Shown: positions 48,084-59,720, counted from the first letter of the stretch. The stretch: 64,000 bases of DNA from Cristatella mucedo (GCA_009760855.2 WPIO01000020.1:4661501-4725500); one strand, 5' to 3'. Made by a program: numbers and translations. The notes: generated from the letters alone by a model not told the origin.

Positions 48084-48221
48084 CTACCGACAGGTAAGCT
48101 GATAACTTCTCTGTCACCAGATGATCGAGAAACTAAACAAGCGACTGATTGTTGATTATAAACTGATTCAATGCTAGTAGGGCTAATGGAAAAATGCTTA
48201 ATAAATAACAAGAATAACATG

Positions 48222-48229
48222 GTTAGGGG
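48222..48229 (+). repeat. Candidate target duplication, left (gttagggg)
   Basis: Repeated exactly at 48924-48931 on the other side of the inverted-terminus element. Confidence 0.6.
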
Positions 48230-48923
48230 GATGCAGGACATTTCCCCTCGGACGTTTTCCCCTGGCGGACCCTAGGAGATTTTCCTCTATGTGTTGATAG
48301 GTGTATGAATAAGAGTACAGATGTACATATATACACGGTCAAATGAAGTTCCCGCTCCTCTAGTTAAATAAAATCAACTCGGCATAAGCGGCGACTCGAT
48401 AGCGCGACCGAAGAAGAAGCTGCGGCCAGCGCGGCCAGGGAAGCCTGGGCTGCGGCGGCATCGGCGGAAGCCACGGTCGACGCACGACGCCCGGTGCAGC
48501 AACGACTTCGGTGGTGGCGGTGGCTGCGATGAGGTTTGGACGGGCGGTAGCCGGCGGTGAGGATGTCGGGAGGAGCATCGGCGTCGGCGGCGGCCGGGGA
48601 TACTGCTACGCACTCGCTGCTGCTGCCGCCGAGAACGCGTGCTGCTGGCCGCCCTCACCCCGGGGCAGAGCTTTGACCTTGCACTTGGTGGTCTGCCGGA
48701 AAGCAGGGCCGCAGCGACCGCTTGTCTAATGACTGTAATGTAGGAATGCGTTATATATTAGATACTATATTCTATTTTTACAAGATATGTAGACAAGACA
48801 GTTAATATCATGGCATTTCTATACGGATAGTGAGAAAACGCCCTACCCCAGGGGGATTATCCTATCCCAGGGGGAAATGTCCGGGGAGAAGTCCGGAGGG
48901 GGGGGGGTAATGTCCGCACACCA
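48230..48923. mobile_element. Non-autonomous inverted-terminus element with GC-rich interior
   Basis: The left end reads gatgcaggacatttcccc and the right end on the opposite strand ggtgtgcggacattacccc. Both are followed by further ggac(a/g)tttt/tccc words, giving subterminal repeats. An exact 8-bp duplication (gttagggg) flanks it. The middle (about 48395-48730) is far richer in G and C than its surroundings. Frames there (48511-48729 plus, 48374-48658 minus) are Ala/Gly/Arg-rich and short. An 8-bp duplication fits hAT or P-type elements, but the ends do not start CAG; superfamily unassigned. Confidence 0.6.
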
Positions 48924-48931
48924 GTTAGGGG
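48924..48931 (+). repeat. Candidate target duplication, right (gttagggg)
   Basis: Exact match to 48222-48229. Confidence 0.6.
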
Positions 48932-49469
48932 TAAAGCCTTCTGGTTGATAATGCAGCTGCCAGTGAGTATATCGCATAGATTCTTCATCCAATTAAAGAC
49001 TTTTTTTGGAAAAAACTTTGTTCTCATGTACAACTACAATGTCTACGTTCTCATGTAAAATCACAATGTCCGGCTTCCCTGTCGCGGCTTTCCGAGTTCG
49101 CCACGCGGAGCTTCAGCTACAGCCCGCACCTGTACCGCATTGGTCACCTTATAGTGTTGTGTCTGTAGGCGTGGACGTCTTTCTAAATAGCAAAAAACTT
49201 TTAAGAAAATTCATAAGAAATAGTCCTCAATAACGCTGTTGGATCAAAGCGTGTGCAGACTTTAACTATAATGGAACTATCTGTCCTCTGCAACTCAGGA
49301 GCGCTGAGCTCCGATTGGATAGAGTCTTGGTTCGGCCTAGCAGCAGAACCACTGAGTGCTGATTCGCTGTGCTCGGCCCCAGCCTCGTCCTGGCTTGCAA
49401 CAACAGTTAGACGATTGGGAGGGGGGTTAATAGGAGGCACTGCCGTACGCTGGGGTACGCCTCTCTCGC
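48932..49469. other. Spacer without recognisable features
   Basis: No motif-bearing frame or repeat recognised. Confidence 0.35.
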
Positions 49470-49620
49470 AGCTGGTTTGGTCCAGCGGTTAAGGTGCTCG
49501 CCCCGACAAAGGTCTGACTGAGGTCGTGGTCTCGAGCCCGGAGGCACACGTGAAGCGCCTGAATAGTGATTAAGTTCTCTTGGGGCGCTATATAAATGAA
49601 TTATATTTATTTATATTTTT
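49470..49620 (+). mobile_element. tRNA-headed SINE with an L2-type 3' tail
   Basis: A box TGGTCCAGCGG (49478-49488) and B box GGTCTCGAGCCC (49528-49539) form a tRNA-like head. From 49551 the sequence follows the subfamily A tail: gaagcgcctgaatagtgattaag then ttctcttggggcgcta, then an ATTT-rich end. The hairpin arms (agcgcc, ggcgct) are kept. A SINE carrying the end of a partner LINE is a well-known arrangement; the partner assignment is inference from the tail match. Confidence 0.7.
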
Positions 49621-50876
49621 AACGATCGGTGCAACAGTTATTGAAGTTTGCTAAAGTAATGGCAGTAAGGTCATGGTTTGCAGCCGTCACAAGCACGCTC
49701 AATTTGCAGCCTCGTGCTCAGCATTACTCCCGACAGCTGACTTCTATCAGCAGCCGCACTGGAAGCCATTATTCCGGATATGATGATGCTGCTTCAGACC
49801 TTCAGCTACGACTTTGCTTTAAGGATATACATACTGTGCCTACAAAAGCTGATATATTCTGGTCGACCTTCAGTGCCACCTCGGGGCATCCGTAGTTTGA
49901 GCAGTCACTCGTCATTAGCTTATGGAAAGAGCAATCGTCTTCATCGATTTAATTGATTGCGGTTAAGCGTAGCGTCCGGTATCTCAAAAGTTCAGCTGGG
50001 GATTTTTGAAAATCCGGAGGAGGCAACTTTGCTGCTCAGGCACCAAGTCGCTTTCGTAGAGAACTTGCTCGCGCGAAAAAGAACCCATCTTTCAGCGTTC
50101 AGCGTTCAGCAACAAAGTCACAAGAAGTGAGACTAAACGGGGCGGGGGCGCGTCTTCATTAGGATCCTAAGCATTTTAATCAAATACTTATGACTCCAAT
50201 TGCTATAATCGTGGTTTGTGGGTTCATCGTTGGCACAGAACCAGGCCGCAAGCACATTGCATGAGGCACAGCGAGACCCTTCGGCACGAAGAAAAATACC
50301 GGAAATGAAGTCCATCGTTTGGGATAAATTGCTTCAAAATAGCTCTACAGAAGACAAAACACGAAATGCAAACTTTCGCTGGCATATCTAATCGAGAAAG
50401 TCGTAATAACTGTAGTAAAAATTTAAGGTAACTCTCACAGCTTTAACGTGGCTGAATTTTGTTGGCCATAAACGCGGCAAACTGGTCTATTGCAGTTTGA
50501 AAGTCAATATTTTCTGCACTACATTCTCTAGCTTAACAAGGCACAATATGAGGGTCTGTCTTGCACCAGTAATTTTTTAAGACACGACATGATTATCTTC
50601 ACCTTGCTAAATTAACGTTCACAAATGGCATCTGATGCGGCTCTGGTAAGAAGGCAAAACATTTTAGAGCCACGTATTTCTTTGTAAAGTTCTGTTCCAT
50701 CAACGTCTAAAAAATAGTGTCCTCCACGATCTAAACATTGGTGGCGGAGTTTAGTCGGTAAATTGTCTTCAAAAGCTTCTGAAGTTCCAAAGAGAAACTA
50801 AATTCGGCATAAATATTTGTGATCCGGGAAAAACCTAGTTGCAATTTCTTGTCGGAGATAGGATCTACGAAAATGC
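49621..50876. other. Spacer without recognisable features
   Basis: An 88-codon frame at 49629-49895 and others show no known motif. No mobile element ends recognised. Confidence 0.35.
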
Positions 50877-51025
50877 TTCGTTTGTGTACCGATAGAAGAG
50901 CTTCTACGGCTATCACCAGCGCATACAGCGGCAATAAGAATCGCCCACATTAGGGCTCAAACCCACGACCTCGGAACCGAGGTAGGGTAAAAGGAGCCGC
51001 CTTAATTAGCGTGCCAAGACATTCG
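50877..51025 (-). mobile_element. tRNA-derived SINE, second copy of the 36271 family
   Basis: On the minus strand the head has TGGCACGCTAATTAAG (51001-51016) and B box GGGTTTGAGCCC (50953-50964). The body ctggtgatagccgtagaagctcttct corresponds to the body of 36271-36410. The two copies are diverged. Confidence 0.6.
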
Positions 51026-51177
51026 ACAAGCCAAACTGTAACTCATCTATCAAGCCGCGTGCGCATTATATTATAATTGTTATGTACGGCATGCTGTTTA
51101 AGTAAGCAACCTCTCACGAAACGGCTCATAGAGCTGCAGCATCATCACCAGTTAAAAAGAACACAAGTGAATGATTA

Positions 51178-52320
51178 CAATAATAGTCCACTTGATAAAG
51201 CGCCCTCAGAGGACTCTATCTCTTTCTAGGCACTTTACATTTTTTTCAAAGGAAACAGCTGTCGAATGGTGAGTGGTATCATAGTTGATAAACAAAACGG
51301 ATAACATGGTTAGGGGTGAGACACACAGGGTCAGCATGCAAGTGTGGTTAGTGGCAGCATGCACAGTGTAAGCACTCAGAAGCACACAAAGGACACCGCA
51401 GGGACCTACTTGATGCTGTCATCGTTAGGTGCGTTATTAACTTTTCTTTAAACGTCGTCAAGTCAGGGGGTCTCGGAACGCAAGTCGGAAGTGAGTTCCA
51501 GGCTTAGGAGCCTACGAACTAAATGTACGGTCTCCAAAGAATTTGAGATTTGTACGAGGTAAAGCTAACTAGATGGATTACAAAAAGCTGGTGCAATCCT
51601 TGGCCTGGTGGGGATGTAGATGTGATAGGTAGGCTGTAGCCAACGAATGGAGTAACCTAAACGTGAGCGATAACAACCTTAAAGTCGATCCGTTGCTTGA
51701 CTGGTAGCCAGTGCAGGTCGGCGAGAAGAGGTGAGAAGATGAGGCAGCAGCGACGCTCACGACAGGCTAGCCTAGCTGCCGAGTTTTGCACCAACTATAA
51801 GCGCGCCTGATTGCACATTCCGGTAGTCCAGAATGCAGTGAGTCACACAGGTCGAGATGGGATGTCACAAATGCATGGACTAACCTAGATGTAGTATCCT
51901 TTAAAAAAAAATCGAATTTTAGCAATGTTATATAGTGGAAGTATGCAGACTTTATTGTGAAGCTGATATGGTCGTCTAACGAAAGGTCACTTTGGAACAT
52001 AACACCTAGATTTCTGGCAAACTCAGCAGGAGATATGATGGCAGAGCTGATTTGGAGCGTTAGGCTTTCCAATTTCTGAATCACACTTGGTTTGCCCATA
52101 AATAGTAAGTTAGTTTTATCGTAACTTTCAAGAAAATTTGCTGCCATCCATGTGTCGATGTCACCAATGCATACTGCAATTGAGTTGAGAGAATTCGAGG
52201 TGCTCGAAGGCTGTGAAGGATCAAACTAAGGTATAGCTGAGTGTCATCCTCACAGAAGTGAAAGCCTAGATAGAGTTTGGTAATCACATCGGCAAGTTTG
52301 AAGTAGTACGCTACAATAGG
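51178..52320 (-). mobile_element. L2-like subfamily A 3' fragment, mutated
   Basis: Minus strand: degenerate HFYADDTQLYLSL (as HFCEDDTQLYLSL, 52081-52287), a WMAANFL-like start, LLFMGKPSVIQKLESLTLQI, DLSLDDHISFTIKSAYFH, then the C-terminus in other frames. The hairpin tail lies at 51190-51245 with a short AAT run. Frameshifts present. Confidence 0.75.
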
Positions 52321-52777
52321 TTAATGGACTCGATCAATTCGTAAAAAAAGATGCAGGTTAGGAAAAGCCCTATCGGCAAGCGCTCTTTTTATAATAGTTT
52401 ATACAATCTCGCTACGAGCTCAATAGAGAAACATATGCAGGAAAGGATAGAAAAAAGGAATGGTTTCGTGTAACTGCAGTCACATGAGACGGAAATGACG
52501 AAATCTAATGTATTAGCTATGTGTGATAGTGACTATTGTGTCATGTTTGACCTGGCTATTGTGTAAGTTTTGTACCTGACCGCAGTCGCTTTCCCGAAGC
52601 AACGGTTTGCTGGTTGGCAAATCTAGAGCTGATCTGGAGCTGCTGTAAGCCTGTTAGCGAGGCAGCTGAAAGTCAAATGTATCAGCGGTAAAATACAGGC
52701 TATTTTTGGGTTTGTAACAATAGGTTTCTGTTGCTAGTGCTGAGCGCAGAACGCCGAGCTCTATGCTTCTATACTAT

Positions 52778-52782
<5 letters not shown>

Positions 52783-52813
<31 letters not shown>
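52783..52813. repeat. (AT)n microsatellite
   Basis: About 15 AT units inside the duplicated spacer, absent from the partner block at 14950. Confidence 0.9.
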
Positions 52814-52814
<1 letters not shown>

Positions 52815-52919
52815 TATATATTGTGTTTCTATAAATAGGCGATTTGCTAGATTCAGGTCTCTGCACGTTGCACATGCTATGCCTCTGCCGGAAACTAGGT
52901 AGGGTTTCGCTGTTGATAT

Positions 52920-53362
52920 TTCTTATAGATTTGCTCACCCACCAGGCTACGCATAATATCACTTGCTTTTTAGAATTCAATCGCTTACGTTGGCAGAGTG
53001 CTAACTTAGAATCCTTTGGAGTAAGCGCCTGCAGTGTGTTTTCACCTAAAGCCAGCAACTGTCTTTCAAATGGAGTCACTATATACTCTGACTTGACGTT
53101 TAAAAATAATTTATTTATCACAGCATTTAGTGGTTAATTTTGATTCGTTCTTTGTGTACTTATGGACGCTAACACAGTCCTTGCTGCCGCTAACCACATT
53201 TGCTTGCTGACCACATGAATGTCACCTCTTATCATGTTATTGTTGTTGTTGAACTTATTACCAAAAGCCATTCGATCGTGCTTTCTTGGCAGCAAATGCA
53301 AACTGCCAAGAGAGAAATTGAGTTCTCTGAGGACGCTATACAATGCATTATTATTATTGTTA
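52920..53362 (+). mobile_element. Old L2-like subfamily A 3' fragment, partner of 15020-15475
   Basis: The translation gives FLIDLLTHQATHNITCFLEFNRL, NLESFGVSACSVFSPKASN and TFKNNLFITAFSG, then the 3' region and a decayed tail ending in a short ATT run. It corresponds position by position to 15020-15475 in the other block. Confidence 0.65.
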
Positions 53363-53770
53363 TGTCAAAATATGTAATGAAGCAATTTGGAAGTAGGTTC
53401 CAGGAATTTGAAAAGTAGGTGGTGGAAAGTTTAGTTGAGAGTTTGCCTCAAGGGAAGTCGTTTGTTAAGGGAATTAAAAGAGAATAATTAATTTAGGTTG
53501 CATCAGCTTGCAAACTGTGTGAAATAGACTGGCAACAGTTTAAATCATCGAAGTTTTGGATGAACACATTGTTGCCTTGACTAATTGTGGTACATACCTG
53601 AAGCCACGACGTGTTTAAGGTGTTTCAGATGAGCACTCTTAGCCGGCATTGCAGAATTCAACGGGCTAGCGATAGGCTATGGGGTGCTGTGCGAGTTGGG
53701 TGCCATCATTGAGCCACTGGGATTGAGGCGAAAATCAATAACTTAGCAACTCTGCAAAGCATTATCGATA

Positions 53771-53776
53771 TTTATT
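53771..53776 (-). terminator. Polyadenylation signal AATAAA, gene 4
   Basis: AATAAA on the minus strand, 40 bases beyond the stop. Confidence 0.6.
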
Positions 53777-53815
53777 TAGGACAAATGCCAATAAGGTGAA
53801 GTTTTTCTCAGTTCC

Positions 53816-54765
53816 CTAACGCTTACCTACAAATAATACGATTGTGTTAGCAGCGTCTTTATTAATCGTAACAGTATCTTGATACATAACAGCGAGTGCT
53901 AGTTTGTTATTGTAGCGCCAAGTTGAAACTCTTACGGGACGTTGATTCATTAGAGCATCTTGCGATTTGAGAAGGACTTTGAAATCTCCTTTACCGGTGC
54001 GATTAATTTCTATCACCATTTTCATCTCCTCATTACATAGGTACACAGCTGACCCGTCCACAGAAAAGCAAACGTCGGATAGGGGATAAAGGTAATCTCT
54101 TTTCCACAATGGAATGCCGCTGTGGCTGAAAGCTGTCACGAGAAATCTGGGTTTACCTTTAGTCACCATCACTATCATTTCCGGATCGATTGTGAGTCCC
54201 CACACGTGTACTTTGCCGATGTCTAGCCTAAAAGACTCGACGCCATTGATGGAATTAAGTAAGACCAGGCTTCTATCATCTGGCGGAAATGTGTCATTAT
54301 TATGCTTCATTCGGTCCTTTTTGCAGCAAACATAGACGATCAGATCGCAGAAGCAAGCCAATCTCTCCACAACTTCATTGCCTAGGGGATAGTGGCCGGC
54401 TTCGTTCCAGACACCAGTTAGCTGACTGTTTGTTGGCTCCAAGACCACAATTTCGCTTGTGGCCAGGACGGTGGTGATTATGCGGGCGTTATCTGAGCCT
54501 ACCCTCAAAGAAGCACTGACAATATATGTAAATTCCTCTGTCGGTGGCTTCCATTTTGACAGCTGTACTCCGCTGATGCCAAAAATTTGCAAACCTTCAT
54601 AACCGCAAGCAAATGCAACGGCTTCGTGGCTCAGTAATGCTAAATCATAGCACCGGCCTGGAAACACTGTAGCCGATGAAGGCACCGGAGTCGCATTAGG
54701 CGCTTTTCCTAGCCAAACATCTGTGATATTCAGAGCTGGGGGAGAATTGCTTTGCAGTTGGTTTT
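53816..54765 (-). CDS. Gene 4 last exon, divergent member of the tandem family
   Basis: Opens after the acceptor tacttttccttttacag in phase 1 and closes with TAG. With exon 1 at 61285-61291 it gives Met-Ala-Glu-Asn-Gln and about 318 residues. Landmarks: CYDLALLSHEAVAFACGYEGLQI, WKPP, IVVLEP, QLTGVWNEAG, RLACFCDLIVYVCCKK, LSDVCFSVDGSAVYLCNEEM and VSTWRYNNKLALAVMYQ. It shares the AFACG and QLTG.W signatures with genes 1 and 3 and the STWRY signature with gene 2, but is otherwise the most diverged. It has two adjacent cysteine clusters (LACFCDLIVYVCC) absent from the others. A beta-propeller-like fold is plausible but inferred. Function unknown. Confidence 0.78.
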
Positions 54766-55935
54766 CTGTAAAAGGAAAAGTAGGCAACACATCAGTATTT
54801 TACGTTAGATGATACAAGCATGTTAAATATAAAATGTGGACTCGAAACGGTTGAGACAGCCGTGATAGGATCATTCTTATCAATAGCCTTGGTACCAGTT
54901 TAAGATTCCTACTTGGAAGCTTCGAAATTGCGAATGTATAATCAGAATGACAGCTGTCATCGCTTAAGAATGTTCGCCGTGACATCGACTTTGCTACCAA
55001 CATGCGGAACTGTTATTGAAATAATGCAAATGGACTCTAATCGATGTTATTCGAGTATTATTGTAGATTATAAGTGCTGGATCATGTTTCGCAAGTTGGC
55101 CATCCATGTGTGGCACACCTTGTAGACTCAGTGCCAGGTTGTCAGTTTTAACTCATTGCTCAAAGTAAGCTGTGAGCGGACCTTTGGGAAATATTCAAGG
55201 CGGCATTATTTTGCATACCGAGTCAAGCTCCAAAAATACTTGCTCTCAATTCTTACATATTCATAGAATTTGCGATTGAGTGTTAATGCTAAAACACTTC
55301 TTTCAGATCTATTAAAGAGGCAAAAAAACAACACGTTTAAGACACCCAGCTCGAAAGCAATTGATTTCTAACGGTAAAATTCTCAATTTCAGCATTTGCA
55401 TATCAAAAAGGAATTACTCAGCAGTGCATGTGTAATTTTTGCGAGAAGCTTATATGAGCCAATTCCCCAGTTTGGGTGTAAAGCAATTGGAAATAATGTA
55501 GTGGCGTAGGATGGAACGCAGGACCTACTATGAAATTAGTAATGAACTAGCAATTCATACGTTGATAATCCCCATTCTTAAGTATTTTAATTAGGTAAGA
55601 TAACATTAAGCTCATTAAGATTTATTAATGAGAGCGAGAACAGATAAAGAACTATTTAAAGGTAAATGACTACAGGTGATAGTGCAATTGAACTTTTCTA
55701 GGGTGCTGCTGCCAGCGAGACTGGGAAGCATAGCAGTTAATCTGCCAAGGTTTTGTGAGCGGACAAGGTTTCTTCTTACTGACCCTAACTATGCATTAAC
55801 AAAAGGAAAGCACCCCGTAGCCACCGCGGTGGCCGGAACCGCAAGCTTAGACGCTGCTCGTTTGGTATTCCTAGCATTGTCTCGAACCGCTTAGCACGCT
55901 CCCCCGCATGCGTCACTGTAAATCTCTCAAACTTA

Positions 55936-57450
55936 GTGGTCATCAGGCCTGTTGGAACCCAATCGGCCAGACTTAACGCTTGCCTTTGGAATCCTCGCTC
56001 AATGTGCAATAAACCTCTAGTAATAAACGACCTTATTTCTGAAAATGGTATCGACCTGCTCGCCCTAACTGAAACTTGGCTGAAATCGATAAACTGCCCG
56101 ACAATTAAAGACGCTACTCCATCTGGTTTCACGTTCTTTCACACCCCTAGATCAATCAAAACTGGAGGTGGAGTTGCTATGATCGTGCGCTCGAAATTCA
56201 ACTTCAAGCCATTTGCGGTACCCTCGAAGCAGTCTTTTGAATCAATTGTCCTGGTCTCACCCGAAAACAAGCTACCGATAGTGGCAGTAGTCTATCGCCC
56301 ACCAGGTACCAAATCCTCCTTTATCTCAGATTTCTCCGATCTCATTTCGATTCTGTGTGCAAGAAATCGATCCTTCCTCGTTATGGGTGATTTCAACGTT
56401 CACTTTGATAACTTATCTGACGCTTTCAGCACCGAATTTCGTACATTGACAGACTCATTATCTCTTGTGGCTCATGTGCATGGCCCTACCCACATCAAAG
56501 GTCACACACTCGACCAAATTTTCTCATATAACTGCACTTTGTCATCACCAGTTATCACCAAATCCTGCTTATCTGACCACATGCAGATCTCATTCAATCT
56601 ACAGTGTGTGCCCACATTCTCCTCTAAAATAACCTGTGAATCGCGAAACCTCAAGACCCTTGACATCGATGCTGTCCGTGCGAGCATATCTGCTTCACCT
56701 TTGCTGCTCAGTCCTCCCTCCGATCTGTCATCACTGGTAGATTGCTATAACACGACACTAGCTGACACGCTCGACGAGTTTGCACCTTTGACAAAGCGCA
56801 CTGTGCGCCCCCGCCCAGACGGCCTATGGTTTACCACAGACATTAAACTAGCCAAGTCTAATAAACGAAAGCTTGAAAAGGCATACAAAAGATCCGGACT
56901 AACTGTCCATCGACAGGCATATAAAGACTACTGTAGGTCGTACCAATCGATCCTAGCAAAGGCTAAGTCTAGCTTCTATAGAAACATTGTTGAATCACAG
57001 ATGCACAATCCAAAAATGCTGATGTCGACAATAAACCATCTCCTCAACCGTTCCCAGGTTAGCTCCTTACCAGACGATCCTTGTGATGATCTAGCCGATC
57101 GCTTCTCTCGATTCTTTGTGCAGAAGATAGACAAAATCAGGGAATCCATCCCTGCGATGACAACCTTCCCACTAGAATGCTGTTCCTCGGTTCCTGGCTG
57201 CGCCTCAATGTCTGCATTTAAACAGGTCACCAGTGATGTAGTCCTAAAGCTCGTATCTCAATCAAAGAAGACAACAAGTCCACTGGACCCTATTCCCACT
57301 GTCCTGCTCCTACGTTGCATCGATCTGCTGCTGCCATGCATAACGGACATCATTAATATGTCATTAGCCTCAGGTCAGGTCCCAGCACCTTTCAAAAAAG
57401 CTGTAGTCAGGCCACTTCTCAAGAAAGCTACACTAGACCAAGAGAACTGA
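55936..57450 (+). pseudogene. L2-like endonuclease domain and linker
   Basis: AP-type endonuclease, which nicks the target to prime reverse transcription. Visible blocks in order: LNACLWNPRSM, LLALTETWL (catalytic Glu), GGGVAMIVRS, VVYRPPGTKSS, FLVMGDFNVHFDN (catalytic Asp/Asn), TLDQIF and CLSDHMQI (catalytic Asp-His). The linker to RT has TSPLDPIPTVLLLRC and PFKKAVVRPLLKK. The frame stops at TGA (57448-57450). The frame continues upstream without an ATG to 55789. In the related minus-strand copy the same codon is TTA, so the stop is probably one substitution. Confidence 0.88.
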
Positions 57451-58833
57451 AGCAACTACCACCCAGTCTCCCTTCTACCATTCCTATCAAAGACACTGGA
57501 ACGGGTCGTGGCAGACCAGCTGAACTCGTATATCGAAACCTCACACCTTGCTAGTAAGTTCCAGTCTGGCTTTAGAGCTAATCACTCCACAGAGTCAGCA
57601 TTGCTTCGGGTATACAACGACCTACTTAGGAATGCAGACATGGGTAGAGTGTCTCTTCTTGTTTTGCTCGATCTTTCGGCAGCTTTTGATACCATCGATC
57701 ACAAAGTACTTCTAGAGCGCCTTTCATCTCGCCTGGGCATCACTGGCACTGCTCTGCAGTGGTTCAGGTCCTATCTCAGTGGGAGACTCCAGAGTGTTGA
57801 CGTGAATGGACAAAGATCATCTGAAGTACCTCTAAAATATGGAGTACCTCAGGGCTCTGTGCTAGGTCCGGTCCTTTTCACCGTTTATACTCTCCCTCTC
57901 GCTGATGTGATTGCCAAGCACAATCTAGGCTTTCACTTCTATGCGGATGACACTCAGTTGTACCTTTGCTTTGATCCCTCCCAGCCTTCGAGCACCTCAA
58001 ATTCTCTCAACTCACTTGCTGCATGCATTGATGAGATCCGATCATGGATGGCAGCAAATTTTCTAAAACTAAACGATGATAAAACTAACTTACTAGTTAT
58101 GGGCAAACCTAGTGTTATTCAGAAATTGGAAAGGCTGACTTTCAAAATTGGCTCTGCCAGCATATCTCCAGTTGCATCAGCTCGAAATCTAGGTGTCATA
58201 TTCCAAAGCGACCTCTCATTAGACGACCACATCAGCTCCACAGTCAAATCAGCCTATTTTCAGCTTCATACCATTGCTAAAATTCGGGCTTGTTTAGATA
58301 AGGATACCACGTCCAAGTTGGTCCATGCATTCGTGACATCTCGTCTCGACTTCTGCAACTCACTGCTTACTGGCCTACCAGCATGTGCGATCAGGCGATT
58401 GCAGCTGGTGCAAAACTCTGCAGCTAGGCTTGTCTGTCGTGAGCGTCGCAGTTGCCACATTACTCCACTTCTCGCCGACCTGCACTGGTTACCAGTCAAG
58501 CAACGGATTGACTTCAAGGTTTTGTCGCTCACTTTTAGGTCTCTTCATTCTATGGCTCCAGCCTATCTTTCAGATATACTACCCCATCAGGCAAAGCATC
58601 GTACCACTCGCTTTTCGGAATCCAACAGTCTAGAAATACCTCGTACAAACCTTAAATCCTTTGGAGACCGTGCATTTAGCTCGTATGCTCCCACAGCCTG
58701 GAACTCCCTCCCGACCTGCATCAGAACATCCCCTGACCTGACCACATTTAAAAGAAACTTAAAAACATACCTATTTAGGACAGCATTTAGTGGGGTCCTT
58801 GTGATTCGTCCTCGATGTGCTTATGCGTGCTGA
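57451..58833 (+). pseudogene. L2-like reverse transcriptase domain (same frame after the stop)
   Basis: Copies element RNA into DNA at the nick. The blocks are complete: SNYHPVSLLPFLSKTLE, FQSGFRANHSTESALL, LLVLLDLSAAFDTIDH, YGVPQGSVLGPVLFTVYT and the catalytic FYADDTQLYL, then WMAANFLKLNDDKTNLL and the long C-terminal region with LDFCNSLLTGL and AWNSLPTCIRTSPDLT. An ATG-less start follows the TGA. At the 3' end an extra G near 58795 shifts the usual stop, replacing the final SL with about a dozen residues. Otherwise intact. Confidence 0.88.
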
Positions 58834-58975
58834 CACTGTTCATGCTGCCACTAACCACATTTGCATGCTGACCCAGTGCATGTAACCCCTAACCATGTTA
58901 TTCATTTTGTTTGTTTTTCAAGCATGATTTTACTTACTATTCTATTGCGTATCACTTTGCAGCAAATGTAAAGCG

Positions 58976-59028
58976 CCTAGAAAGAGATTAAGTTCTCTGA
59001 GGGCGCTTTATCAAGTGCAATATTATTA
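58976..59028 (+). repeat. Conserved 3' hairpin of subfamily A
   Basis: Outer arms aaagcgcc and ggcgcttt pair exactly; inside, agaga pairs with tctct around ttaagt. The same structure closes the copies at 7816, 20738, 26215, 46243, 46975 and, on the other strand, 37336 and 61081, and in weakened form the SINE at 49470. Such an end is the likely recognition signal for the element's RT (known for this class of LINE). Confidence 0.75.
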
Positions 59029-59289
59029 TTATTATTATTATTAACCTTCACGTAAAGAGTTTTATAATTTAAGGTGGAATGTTAGTTTTGCATGAACGTT
59101 AAATGTTTGCATTGACCTCCCTAGTTTACTGAAATTTCTAAATCTTTTGAAATTCAGAGGTATAACGTAGGTTCGATGTATACATCCTTCTATAGCACAC
59201 GATTCGGCTAACAGTGTCTTTTAAAGTGAACGTGTACTTAATCAACGGATTTTACTTGTTATGTAAGTTAGGAGGCTTGTAAAGACCAG

Positions 59290-59720
59290 AGAGACGTATA
59301 TGGAACTGCTGCATAAGTTTCAGCCTGTTCGAGCCCTCAGGTCCTGTGGGGACATTAAATTAGCTGTTCCATTCTATCTCTTAGAGACCGTTGGCGACAA
59401 AAGCTTTGGCTCTGCAGGTCCTAGACTGTAGAACTCGCTTCAACAATTCTTAAGCAACGACATCTACTCTCCTGCTGCCGACTTAGCTCATCCGTTTCAG
59501 CGGTCCTGAGCTGCTACTTCTATGCTACTGACTACCTCAACTGCTCTCGTGACTCTGCTATGCTTCCCACTTACTCTTTGTTGAGTGAGATGAACTTTGT
59601 TGGCTATCGAATACGTACCGAAAGCCACTTAGTCTGTGAGTGGTCTATACAAAACTCTCCTGCGTCTTTTCATGGCTTTGTGGAGTTATAGACAGAGATA
59701 CATAGACTCTACGGGAGACG
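59290..59720 (+). mobile_element. L2-like subfamily B 3' fragment
   Basis: Plus-strand sequence for ELLHKFQPVRALRSC, LAVPFYLLETVGDKSFGSAGP and the B 3' region, ending tggagttatagacagagatacat near 59705. Stops interrupt the frame. Confidence 0.65.

Larger units (their letters stand above)
52330..53362. repeat. Duplicated spacer block B (matches 14490-15480)
   Basis: Collinear with 14490-15480; here an (AT)n run interrupts the match. It ends within 450 bp of the polyadenylation signal of gene 4. Confidence 0.6.
55789..59042 (+). mobile_element. L2-like subfamily A element (type A1), nearly complete second ORF
   Basis: The best copy in the window. One reading frame runs from 55789, with an Arg/Lys-rich start (KRKAPRSHRGGRNRKLRR), through endonuclease and reverse transcriptase to 58833, broken only by TGA at 57448. 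A 3' untranslated region with the hairpin tail and (ATT)n ends at 59042. Upstream (55676-55894) a different frame shows no clear ORF1 motif, so ORF1 is missing or unrecognisable. It lies in intron 4, antisense to the host gene. Confidence 0.92.

Noticed and set aside
48374-48729. Ala/Gly/Arg-rich frames on both strands as a host gene
   Set aside because: Confined to the GC-rich interior of an inverted-terminus element; short and with no recognisable domain.
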